NCBI GenBank assembly: GCA_022424905.1
Contig: JAKMGP010000298.1
Coordinates: 1 to 64,000 of the forward strand
DNA: 64,000 nucleotides
Origin: Akkermansiaceae bacterium
GTDB lineage: Bacteria; Verrucomicrobiota; Verrucomicrobiia; Verrucomicrobiales; Akkermansiaceae
Reading direction: 5' to 3'
This document shows, piece by piece, positions 1-7,295 of this stretch. Position 1 is the first letter of the stretch. Each line of letters starts with the position of its first letter. A model generated the notes under the pieces. The model saw nothing but the letters and a program-made list of their open reading frames with translations. It made no database searches and was not told the DNA's origin. The translations under genes and the position numbers were made by a program.

Positions 1-5
1 GTCCA

Positions 6-1919
6 GTGAACCCCGCCACTGCACCCCAGCCGACGCAAACTAAACGCCCTAGGCTAATCATCCCAGAACAGGAGGCAGCACCAGCCCAGCCTGCTCCCGT
101 CGAGCCTGTTCCGGTCCAGCCTGCTCCCGTCGAGCCTGTTCCGGTCCAGCCTGTTCCCGTTCAACTGACACCAGCTCCTGTGCAATCTCCCGCTCTCGAG
201 CCCGCAACAATTCAGCCTAATCTTGGGCAAGTGACGCCAGCTCCTGCTTACGCAGCTCCCGCTCCAGATCAACCCGCTCCCGCAGAGCCAGCTCCGGTTC
301 AACCTCCCGCTCTCGAACCCACGCCAGTAACACCGGCTCCGGTTCAACCGCCCGCTCTCGAGCCCGCGCCAGTGACGCCAGCTCCAATTCAACTGGAGAC
401 AGCAGCACCTGCTCCGGTCCAACCGGCTCCCATCGAGCCTGCTCCGGTCCAACCGGCTCCCATCGAGCCTGCTCCGGTCCAACTGGCTCCCGTCGCGCAA
501 GCACCAGCTCAGCCCGCACCGGTAGAAATGGCGCCCGCTGCACAAGCTCCCGTGCAGCCGGCTCCTGCGCCTCAAATTACGGTCCCTCTCAGTGCAGCAG
601 CCCAAACCCCTCCTGCCATGGCAACTGCCGCACCATTAGGCACCGCGACACAACCCAGAGGAATCCCGGGGCAGCCCCAGCCAGGAGGAGTCGGGATCGG
701 TTCAGTCGCGCCCATGAAAAAACAAGGAGTAAGCAACGCGGTAAAGGGTATGATTGCTATCACTCTCGCGGCGGGGATCATCCTCGCAGGCTTCATCTAT
801 AAAGGGAAATCTGATCAAACCGCCAGAACTGAGCGCATCAACGAGATTGTTGCTTCATTTAGCGACCCCGACAACCTCCCGACCGATATTCCTTTGTCCA
901 CGAGTGATGTCCAACTCCTCTTGGACGAACTTCTTAGCGGCGGAGTCAAAGACACCATGGATCGCCCCACCTACCTACAGGCCCTTAACATAGGTAAGGC
1001 AACCGACGACGTTGACATCAGCGCACAAGTCGCAAACTACGCCCGTGACGTGGAAATGACTGGTGCGCTTCGGGTCAAACTCTTTCAGGTGGTTGGAGCA
1101 CGTGGCGATGACAGTGCCCTTCCGGCATTAATCGAATTTGCCCAAAAGACCGATGACACCGCGGCGGGACAAGGGGCGCTCGATGCTGCTAAGCAAATGG
1201 CCACGACATCTAACTTCGAAAGCTTGCTCACCATTATCACCAACTCGGCAAATGCCTCGATCAAAAACTCAGCTGTCGATGTTTTGAACAAGGTCATCAG
1301 CGCGTCTGAAGATCCAAGCGCCTACTCCAAGGCCATCATGGGGAGCTATAACAATACCGCTGATACCGATGCTAAAACCGCACTCCTTCGACTTATGGGC
1401 TCGGCCGGTGGGGATGAAGCATCTAACCTCGTCTCCAAAACCCTCAATGCCGATGACCCGAAGATGAAAGTTGCCGCCATCTTTGCGCTTCGTAATTGGC
1501 CCGATGACTCCCAATTCGATACCTTGTTTGAATTTGCTTCAGATGAACAAGACGATCGCATCCGCGCCGAAGCCTTCCAGGGACTTGTCTCATTTCTAAA
1601 AGCTCACCCCGAACTCGATGAAGACGACAAGGCCATCTACTGGGAAGACGTTGCTAGCATCGCAACCGGTGAAACGGAGCAACGGATGGTAGTTGACGCC
1701 ATGGTTAGCCAGACCGGGGGCTGGGCTGATGACGTTCTCGATTACTTCATTGAGAGTGGCGACACCGATAAGGTCCAATTTCGCGCCGAGAGAGCCAAAA
1801 TCGCCCTAGCCGATCGCCTAAAACGTGCCAAGCGTGGCGGCGCCTCCGAAGAGGAAGAGGAAGAGGAAGAGGAAGAGGAGGAAGAGGAGGAGGAGGAGGA
1901 GTCTGATACGGACGAATAA
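6..1919 (+). CDS. Pro/Ala-rich single-pass membrane protein with HEAT-like repeats and a poly-Glu tail
   Basis: I do not recognise a named family. The first 240 or so residues are a low-complexity Pro-Ala-Val-Gln-Glu linker built on a 10-residue period (PAPVEPAPVQ type). One hydrophobic segment follows at about residues 248-266. Residues 290-600 are alpha-helical and read like degenerate HEAT repeats (ALPALIEFA, AAIFALRNW, RAEAFQGLV). The protein ends in a run of 18 glutamates (about 615-632) before SDTDE. With one membrane helix, the Pro-rich part and the helical part should lie on opposite sides of the membrane. The start used is GTG at 6, but the frame is open to the window edge (CCA at 3-5), so the true start may lie upstream. 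A strong terminator follows the stop. The role is unknown; the helical repeats suggest protein binding. Confidence 0.7.
   Translation: MNPATAPQPTQTKRPRLIIPEQEAAPAQPAPVEPVPVQPAPVEPVPVQPVPVQLTPAPVQSPALEPATIQPNLGQVTPAPAYAAPAPDQPAPAEPAPVQPPALEPTPVTPAPVQPPALEPAPVTPAPIQLETAAPAPVQPAPIEPAPVQPAPIEPAPVQLAPVAQAPAQPAPVEMAPAAQAPVQPAPAPQITVPLSAAAQTPPAMATAAPLGTATQPRGIPGQPQPGGVGIGSVAPMKKQGVSNAVKGMIAITLAAGIILAGFIYKGKSDQTARTERINEIVASFSDPDNLPTDIPLSTSDVQLLLDELLSGGVKDTMDRPTYLQALNIGKATDDVDISAQVANYARDVEMTGALRVKLFQVVGARGDDSALPALIEFAQKTDDTAAGQGALDAAKQMATTSNFESLLTIITNSANASIKNSAVDVLNKVISASEDPSAYSKAIMGSYNNTADTDAKTALLRLMGSAGGDEASNLVSKTLNADDPKMKVAAIFALRNWPDDSQFDTLFEFASDEQDDRIRAEAFQGLVSFLKAHPELDEDDKAIYWEDVASIATGETEQRMVVDAMVSQTGGWADDVLDYFIESGDTDKVQFRAERAKIALADRLKRAKRGGASEEEEEEEEEEEEEEEEEESDTDE
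91..150. repeat. Perfect 30-bp tandem duplication in the Pro/Ala-rich coding region
   Basis: Bases 91-120 and 121-150 are identical. The unit is in frame with the surrounding gene and encodes ten residues of the PAPVEPVPVQ type. Perfect identity at silent positions points to recent tandem duplication rather than old repeats under selection for composition. Confidence 0.9.
411..470. repeat. Second perfect 30-bp tandem duplication in the same gene
   Basis: Bases 411-440 and 441-470 are identical, and a third unit starting at 471 is partly preserved. The unit is in frame and encodes a PAPIEPAPVQ-type decapeptide. Together with the copy at 91-150 it shows that the linker grows and shrinks in 10-residue steps. 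Confidence 0.9.
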
Positions 1920-1943
1920 AAACACTCATTTTTTATCGATTCC

Positions 1944-1974
1944 AAAAAGGCGACCTTCACCGGTCGCCTTTTTT
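1944..1974 (+). terminator. Rho-independent terminator after the HEAT-repeat gene
   Basis: A 12-bp perfect stem (1944-1955 with 1962-1973, core GGCGACC/GGTCGCC), a 6-nt loop and a T run. It ends only 8 nt before the GTG start of the antiporter gene. That gene therefore needs read-through or a promoter overlapping this hairpin. Confidence 0.85.
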
Positions 1975-1982
1975 CATTTGCT

Positions 1983-3482
1983 GTGCTTCACTCTCGCGTG
2001 GATTTGATCCCTCTCATACCTCCGATCGTCGCCTTGGCTCTCATTCTAATTACGAGACAGGCTGCTCTTTCTTTATTCTCGGCAACTGTCGCCGGGGCAT
2101 TTCTTTTGGCTGGCCCGTCCCCAGTCCTTGCGATGCGCTGCCTCTTTGAAGACCACCTCTTTCCTAAAATCGGTGCCAGCAGCTGGAACCTCAGCGCGAT
2201 TATTTTCACTTTTACGCTCGGAGCATTTGCCACCCTTTTAGAAAAGGGCGGAGGTTTCACCACGATCCTTAACCGACTCCTTGCCAACAAAAGCCAAGAC
2301 CCGAAAAAGAAACTTCTTTTTGGCGTTTATGGCCTCGGGCTTCTCTGCTTCTTCGATGGCCTCGCAAATGCTGTTCTCCTCGGCCGCGTTGCCCGCCCAC
2401 TCACGGATAGTTTACGAATCTCCCGACAATTTCTCGCCTATGTGATTGATTCTACGAGTGCGACGGTCGCTTGTGTCGCTTTCATTTCAACTTGGATTGC
2501 AGCTCAACTTTCTGTCATTAAAGAAAGCTTGGAAACGGCATCGTTCGATGTCAATCCAGCCGCCCTATTTTTTAACTCTATCCCGGCAAATCCCTACTGC
2601 CTCCTCAGCCTTATTCTCATTCCTCTTGTCATTTTTAAAGCATGGCAAATTGGCCCCATGAAAAACGCTCAGCCTGTTCCGCTTGATAAACAGACTGAAA
2701 AGCGTGAAGCCAATTCTCCCTGGCTCGCCTTACTTCCTCTCATCGTGCTAGTCACCACCCTTCCCACTTTCATTTACTTTTGGCAGGACGGCGACACTTG
2801 GTCATGGCGAAACGCTTTCATCTCGGATGGCGTCCCTTACGCCATGGTCGCAGCAGGTTTTGTCGCCCTCACCGCAGCCTATCTTTGCTTTCCTAAAAGT
2901 AAGAGAATGGAAGCACCGCAACACATGCTTGATGGTGCGGCCTCCCTTTTTCCAGCACTTATAATTTTGATCTGCGCTTGGACTCTTGGCAGCATGTTCA
3001 AAAGCCTCGGTACTGCTGATCTTATAAAAACAATGCTCGGTGATCAAATCAGTCCGATGTCCGTCCCTTTGGTGATTTTTCTAATCGGCGCGGTCATGTC
3101 CTTCATGACCGGCACCTCTTGGGGGACCTTCGGGCTTCTTATGCCTATGGCGCTTCCGCTCGTCCTCAAATTTGGAGTCGATCTTCCCGAAGATGAACTC
3201 ATGAGCCTGATCTCAATGACGATTGGGGCGGTCTTTGGAGGCGCTGTCTTTGGTGATCATTGTAGCCCGTTCTCCGACACCACTATCGTATCTGCCCTCG
3301 CTTCCGGATGCTCTCCCACCTCCCACGTGGCAACCCAGCTACCCTATGCTCTTATCGCTGCCACCGGAGCTACCATTGCATACGCGCTAATGTGGGTCGG
3401 GCTACCGGCCTATTTGTCCACAGCAATTCTAGCGGCAGCTCTCGCCTCAATCGTCCTGAGTCGTAAAACAAGCTCCTCTTAA
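1983..3482 (+). CDS. nhaC: NhaC-type Na+/H+ antiporter
   Basis: An inner-membrane sodium/proton (or sodium-coupled organic acid) antiporter of the NhaC family, judged by overall sequence and length (499 aa). There are about 11-12 hydrophobic segments. The C-terminal half has the typical run from [19 protein letters not shown] through [19 protein letters not shown], a Gly/Ser/Asp-rich stretch characteristic of the family and its likely ion path. The start is GTG at 1983; another in-frame GTG at 1998 is as plausible, because neither has a Shine-Dalgarno sequence. The stop overlaps the asnS stop on the other strand by 4 nt (TTAA at 3479-3482). The substrate cannot be fixed from sequence, since NhaC relatives include malate/lactate-coupled carriers. 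Confidence 0.85.
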   Translation: MLHSRVDLIPLIPPIVALALILITRQAALSLFSATVAGAFLLAGPSPVLAMRCLFEDHLFPKIGASSWNLSAIIFTFTLGAFATLLEKGGGFTTILNRLLANKSQDPKKKLLFGVYGLGLLCFFDGLANAVLLGRVARPLTDSLRISRQFLAYVIDSTSATVACVAFISTWIAAQLSVIKESLETASFDVNPAALFFNSIPANPYCLLSLILIPLVIFKAWQIGPMKNAQPVPLDKQTEKREANSPWLALLPLIVLVTTLPTFIYFWQDGDTWSWRNAFISDGVPYAMVAAGFVALTAAYLCFPKSKRMEAPQHMLDGAASLFPALIILICAWTLGSMFKSLGTADLIKTMLGDQISPMSVPLVIFLIGAVMSFMTGTSWGTFGLLMPMALPLVLKFGVDLPEDELMSLISMTIGAVFGGAVFGDHCSPFSDTTIVSALASGCSPTSHVATQLPYALIAATGATIAYALMWVGLPAYLSTAILAAALASIVLSRKTSSS

Positions 3483-4831
3483 AACTCGCAATTCCCGGGC
3501 GTCCGAGAAAACGGAATGACGTCACGGATATTTTGCATTCCGGTAACATACATAAGGAGGCGTTCAAAACCGGCACCGAAGCCTGCGTGGGGAACAGTCC
3601 CATATTTTCTCAGATCGAGATACCATCCGTAATTTTCAAGATTTAGGTCATTTGCTTCCATCTCAGCTTTCAGCAAATCATATCGCTCTTCACGCTGGCT
3701 TCCACCAATGATCTCACCGACTCCCGGCACTAACACATCCATCGCGGTTACCGTTTTTCCATCGTCATTTGCCCGCATGTAAAAGGGCTTAATTGACTTT
3801 GGATAATTATACACCGTAAGTGGCCCCTTGACGACTTCCTCACAAAGGTAACGTTCATGTTCCGATTGCAAATTAATCCCCCATTCAACCGGGTAATCAA
3901 AGCTCTTACCCGATCCGATTAACTTCTCAACTGCTTCCGTATAGCTCATCCGCTCGAAACCTCCTCCTACCAATCGCTCAAGCCGCTGGAGCAACCCCTT
4001 ATCGACAAATTTCGCAAAAATCTCTAAATCACCCTCGTTGTTATCCAACACATCCTTCACTAGAAATTGAATGAATTCCTCCGCGAGGTCCATATCGCCC
4101 TCGAGATTACAAAAAGCCATCTCCGGCTCAATCATCCAAAACTCCGATGCATGGCGAGAGGTATTCGAATTCTCCGCGCGGAAGGTCGGCCCAAAGGTGT
4201 AAACATTGGAAAGCGCACAAGCAAAGGTCTCCGCCTCTAATTGGCCGCTTACGGTCAAATAACTCTTTTTACCGAAAAAATCTTCCTCTGCTTTGCCAGC
4301 ATCATTGGTTGTCACCTGAAACATCTCACCTGCCCCCTCGCAATCACTCGCGGTAATAACAGGCGTGTGAACATAAGTGAAATCCCGCTCATTAAAAAAT
4401 CGATGCACTGCATAAGCCAATCGGCTCCGCATCCGAAAAGTCGCTCCATAAAGATTTGTCCTCGGACGCAGATGAGCAATGGAGCGCAAAAACTCAGGCG
4501 TGTGGCCCTTCTTTTGAAGAGGAAAATCATCCGGGACTCCGCCCATCAACTCCACCTCGGTCGCACGAACTTCCCAACTCTGTCCCTTCCCCGGACTTTC
4601 CACCAATTCTCCAGCGACTTTTACGGAAGCCCCCGTATTCATTTTCCCAATTTCTCCCGATCCAGGAGTCCCTGAATCGATGATTACCTGAATTCCCTTT
4701 AAACAAGATCCATCATTTAGCTCCATGAAGGAAAAATCCTTTGAATCCCTCCGGGTCCGTACCCAACCCGCTAATTCCACTGAGTCCAGAGCCGTCGCAC
4801 TTTTCAAAAGATTTTTCACTGAAGTTCGCAT
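3479..4831 (-). CDS. asnS: Asparagine--tRNA ligase
   Basis: Charges tRNA-Asn with asparagine in the cytoplasm; class IIb aminoacyl-tRNA synthetase. The N-terminal OB-fold ([23 protein letters not shown]) is the anticodon-binding domain. Class II motif 2 reads [15 protein letters not shown], and motif 3 reads [15 protein letters not shown] near the C-terminus. The length of 450 aa is normal for AsnS. The distinctive [13 protein letters not shown] end separates it from AspS. It has one of the few clear Shine-Dalgarno sequences in the window (AGGAG at 4838-4842, 6 nt before ATG). It stands alone, convergent with the antiporter gene and sharing its last bases. Confidence 0.97.
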   Translation of the reverse strand: MRTSVKNLLKSATALDSVELAGWVRTRRDSKDFSFMELNDGSCLKGIQVIIDSGTPGSGEIGKMNTGASVKVAGELVESPGKGQSWEVRATEVELMGGVPDDFPLQKKGHTPEFLRSIAHLRPRTNLYGATFRMRSRLAYAVHRFFNERDFTYVHTPVITASDCEGAGEMFQVTTNDAGKAEEDFFGKKSYLTVSGQLEAETFACALSNVYTFGPTFRAENSNTSRHASEFWMIEPEMAFCNLEGDMDLAEEFIQFLVKDVLDNNEGDLEIFAKFVDKGLLQRLERLVGGGFERMSYTEAVEKLIGSGKSFDYPVEWGINLQSEHERYLCEEVVKGPLTVYNYPKSIKPFYMRANDDGKTVTAMDVLVPGVGEIIGGSQREERYDLLKAEMEANDLNLENYGWYLDLRKYGTVPHAGFGAGFERLLMYVTGMQNIRDVIPFSRTPGNCEF

Positions 4832-4837
4832 GAGAAA

Positions 4838-4842
4838 CTCCT
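4838..4842 (-). promoter_or_regulatory. Shine-Dalgarno AGGAG of asnS
   Basis: AGGAG on the minus strand lies 6 nt upstream of the asnS ATG (4831-4829). It fixes that start and contrasts with most genes here, which lack such a motif. Confidence 0.75.
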
Positions 4843-5121
4843 ACCGTCTCGAACGAAGCGAATCGATAGGAATTTGCAGGAAAACTCCCATCCAACCTAA
4901 CCACCTCACTTCACTCCAATCCTCATGGAAAAGGGCTCACCTTTTTGCGAAATAATCGTCAATTCCGCAAAAGGGTGTTTCTTCCCTTAAAATAAGTGTC
5001 CTTCCCTCACACCCGACCTGATCAATTTAAGTGAGCCGATGATCGACATAAGAGAAAAAAGCCTCCGTCACTTCACAAAAAATCTTGCAATCGGCACCGC
5101 GAGCCCTAAAACGCCGCTCCC

Positions 5122-5331
5122 ATGGCCCGCAAAGCTTGCAAGTCCAAAACCAGATCGTCCGTCGCCAAGCGCTTTAAAGTGACTGGCACCGGTAAGATTC
5201 TGCGCCGCAAACAGGGCAAACGTCACATCCTCCAGAAGAAAAACCGGAAACGGAAAAGAATGCTGGGTAAAGCGACGCTTGTCTCCGACGCAGATATTAC
5301 GAATGTGAAGAGAAATCTACTCATGAAGTAA
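5122..5331 (+). CDS. rpmI: Ribosomal protein bL35
   Basis: A small, very basic protein of 69 aa with the bL35 signature: [21 protein letters not shown] near the N-terminus, then [17 protein letters not shown]. It is a component of the 50S subunit. It is followed by rplT after a structured 143-nt spacer, the usual rpmI-rplT order. infC, which often precedes rpmI, is not in the 290-nt region upstream. No Shine-Dalgarno is visible before ATG at 5122. Confidence 0.97.
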   Translation: MARKACKSKTRSSVAKRFKVTGTGKILRRKQGKRHILQKKNRKRKRMLGKATLVSDADITNVKRNLLMK

Positions 5332-5338
5332 GTCTTAC

Positions 5339-5408
5339 CGTGCACACGTGCACGATGCCCCCGCCTGCAAAATGGGCGGCCTCTAGATAGCCAGCCTTCT
5401 TCGGAAGG
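5339..5408 (+). promoter_or_regulatory. Three consecutive hairpins in the rpmI-rplT spacer (possible L20 autoregulatory leader)
   Basis: The spacer holds three stem-loops: CGTGCA/TGCACG at 5339-5354 with a 4-nt loop, CCGCC/GGCGG at 5361-5379, and CCTTC-TTCG-GAAGG at 5395-5408, which has the extra-stable UUCG tetraloop. None has a T run, so they are not simple terminators. In other bacteria L20 represses translation of its own operon by binding leader RNA; the same role here is inference from position only. Confidence 0.4.
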
Positions 5409-5474
5409 ACCACGAGCGAGTGAGACTATCGGAGTGAAATTAAAACCCAACGACCCGCTCATCCAAAAGAAACC

Positions 5475-5843
5475 ATGCCAAGAGCAACTAACAGTCCGGC
5501 CAGTAGAAAACGCCGCAAGCGTATTCTTCTCCGAGCCAAAGGATTCCGAGGCTTCCGTTCCAAGCTTTACCGCTACGCAAAGGACGCCGTCTACAAAGCC
5601 CGTCAATACGAGTATCGCGACCGCAAGAAGCGTAAGGGGCAATTCCGCCGCCTCTGGATTCAGCGTATTTCCGCTGCCGTCCGGAACGAAGGATTAACCT
5701 ACTCCCGCTTCATCGAAGGCCTGAAGGCTGCAAACATCGAGCTCGATCGTAAGGTCCTTGCTGACCTCGCTGTCGTCGATGCTGCCGCTTTCTCCGCAAT
5801 CGTGGAACAAGCTAAAGGGGCCCTCGAAAAGAAGGCTGCATAA
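5475..5843 (+). CDS. rplT: Ribosomal protein bL20
   Basis: A 50S assembly protein that binds 23S rRNA. It has the typical basic N-terminal arm ([17 protein letters not shown], then [33 protein letters not shown]) and the globular C-terminal half ([24 protein letters not shown]). The 122 aa are a few more than the common 114-119 because of a short Ala/Lys-rich tail. It is co-directional with rpmI and followed by a strong terminator at 5875-5907, so rpmI-rplT look like one unit separated from pheS. Confidence 0.97.
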   Translation: MPRATNSPASRKRRKRILLRAKGFRGFRSKLYRYAKDAVYKARQYEYRDRKKRKGQFRRLWIQRISAAVRNEGLTYSRFIEGLKAANIELDRKVLADLAVVDAAAFSAIVEQAKGALEKKAA

Positions 5844-5874
5844 AATTCGATTAGCTTTAGCTAAAGAAACTTTC

Positions 5875-5907
5875 ATGGCCGTATCCGCAAGGATACGGCC
5901 ATTTTTT
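5875..5907 (+). terminator. Rho-independent terminator between rplT and pheS
   Basis: A perfect 12-bp stem (5875-5886 with 5891-5902, ATGGCCGTATCC/GGATACGGCCAT) closed by a GCAA tetraloop and followed by a run of T. It lies 115 nt before the pheS start, so pheS probably has its own promoter, or the hairpin acts as an attenuator. Confidence 0.9.
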
Positions 5908-6022
5908 AATCAAGAAGGCGAATAATCCCTTTCATAACTCGATCAAATCAACCACATCCAAAGGGTCAAAGCCCAAAGCCATCATTGACCACCACCTTCC
6001 TTTCCCGTAATCCCCCCTCACC

Positions 6023-7039
6023 ATGACCGAGCAAGCCGCCCAAATCCAAACCGACGCCCTCGCCGCAATCGACGCCGCCTCTCACGAAGCTGCTCTCGAA
6101 GAAGCCCGCGTCAAATTCCTCGGTAAAAAATCCCCCCTCAACGCCCTCGCCGCTGAAATGCGCAACTTACCCAACGAAGACAAACCAAAACTCGGGGCTG
6201 CTCTAAACATGGCCCGCCAAGCCATTAGTAATGCTCTCGAAACCAGCAAACAAAAGCTCCAGGACGCCGCTGACGCCACCTCCGTCGAAGGACTAGATGT
6301 CACCATGCCGCCTCGCGAACTCCCAAGTGGATCCCTCCACCCCCTCACGATCGTCAAGGACCGCGCTATTCAAATCCTCCGCCGCCTCGGCTTTGCACTC
6401 GCAGATGGACCGGAGATCGAAACTGAATTCCACTGCTTCGATGCCCTCAATACTCCATTTGACCACCCCGCTAGAAACGACTCCGACACCTTTTACTTTG
6501 ATTCAGGCAAACTCCTCCGCACACACACCTCCTCGGTGCAAGTCCGCACCATGGAAAAGCAGGCTCCGCCTATCAAAATAATCGCTCCTGGCTCCGCCTA
6601 TCGTCGAGACGAAATCGACGCAACTCACCTCTCAGTCTTCAACCAACTTGAAGGCCTTTATGTTGATTCCGACGTTCGCCTCTCTGATCTTAAGGGCACT
6701 TTAGAATTCTTCTACCGCGCTATGTTTGGCGACAAAACCGAAGTCCGATTCCGTCCCCACTTTTTTCCCTTCACCGAGCCTTCCTTCGAAATTGACGTGA
6801 AACTCCAGGTCCGAGGCGAAGAACCAAAATGGATCGAAGTCGCAGGCTGTGGTATGGTTGACCCCGCTGTTTTCAGCGCAATCAATGAAAGCCGAGGTGA
6901 CGATGCCTTTGATCCTAGTAAGCTTACTGGATACGCCTTCGGCATGGGCCTCGACCGCCTCGCTATGATTCAATATGGCATTAGAGACATTCGCTTGCTG
7001 ATTGAGAACGATACTCGTTTTCTCAGCCAATTCGCCTAA
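6023..7039 (+). CDS. pheS: Phenylalanine--tRNA ligase alpha subunit
   Basis: The catalytic subunit of the alpha2-beta2 PheRS, which charges tRNA-Phe. The N-terminal coiled-coil arm (residues 1-90) is followed by the class II core: RTHTSSVQVRTME, then GSAYRRDEIDATHLSVFNQLEG (motif 2 region) and FGMGLDRLAMIQYGIRDIR (motif 3). The 338 aa are normal for bacterial PheS. The partner pheT, usually next, is absent: the next gene is a cytochrome protein after a 256-nt gap. A short inverted repeat overlaps the stop codon (7034-7051). The start ATG is preceded by a pyrimidine-rich leader without Shine-Dalgarno. Confidence 0.97.
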   Translation: MTEQAAQIQTDALAAIDAASHEAALEEARVKFLGKKSPLNALAAEMRNLPNEDKPKLGAALNMARQAISNALETSKQKLQDAADATSVEGLDVTMPPRELPSGSLHPLTIVKDRAIQILRRLGFALADGPEIETEFHCFDALNTPFDHPARNDSDTFYFDSGKLLRTHTSSVQVRTMEKQAPPIKIIAPGSAYRRDEIDATHLSVFNQLEGLYVDSDVRLSDLKGTLEFFYRAMFGDKTEVRFRPHFFPFTEPSFEIDVKLQVRGEEPKWIEVAGCGMVDPAVFSAINESRGDDAFDPSKLTGYAFGMGLDRLAMIQYGIRDIRLLIENDTRFLSQFA

Positions 7040-7058
7040 CTAAGATTAGGCCTACTTT
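7034..7058 (+). terminator. Weak hairpin at the end of pheS, possible terminator
   Basis: GCCTAA (7034-7039) pairs with TTAGGC (7046-7051) across a 6-nt loop, followed by CTACTTTT. The stem includes the TAA stop of pheS. The stem is short and the T run brief, so termination is only a possibility. Confidence 0.4.
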
Positions 7059-7295
7059 TCGTCCTATTCCGACCAGTTCCCTCAAAAGTTGGCCGAAAAG
7101 ATGGAGCTCTAAGGTGAAAATCGCGCCACCGATAGGCATTTCGATAGGAGGCAGCCTAGCTTACAAAAGGCAAAAAAACTTCGTCTTCTTTGCAAGTCAC
7201 GATTTGAAATTGGGTATATGTGTTTGATGATTACAAGTCTCACGAGGTTTTAATAAGCTGAAAGGCCTTAACCTCGTGATCCATTCTTCTGCGCC

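Noticed and set aside
91-470. Repeats as a possible CRISPR array
   Set aside because: The repeats are in-frame coding decapeptides without spacers or cas genes.
54-605. Antisense frames of 183 and 108 codons opposite the Pro/Ala-rich linker
   Set aside because: They are Arg/Leu/Ser-rich mirrors of the low-complexity repeats and have no domain; open frames arise from the biased composition.
4241-4675. 144-codon plus-strand frame inside asnS
   Set aside because: It is fully antisense to a conserved synthetase gene and has no recognisable motif.
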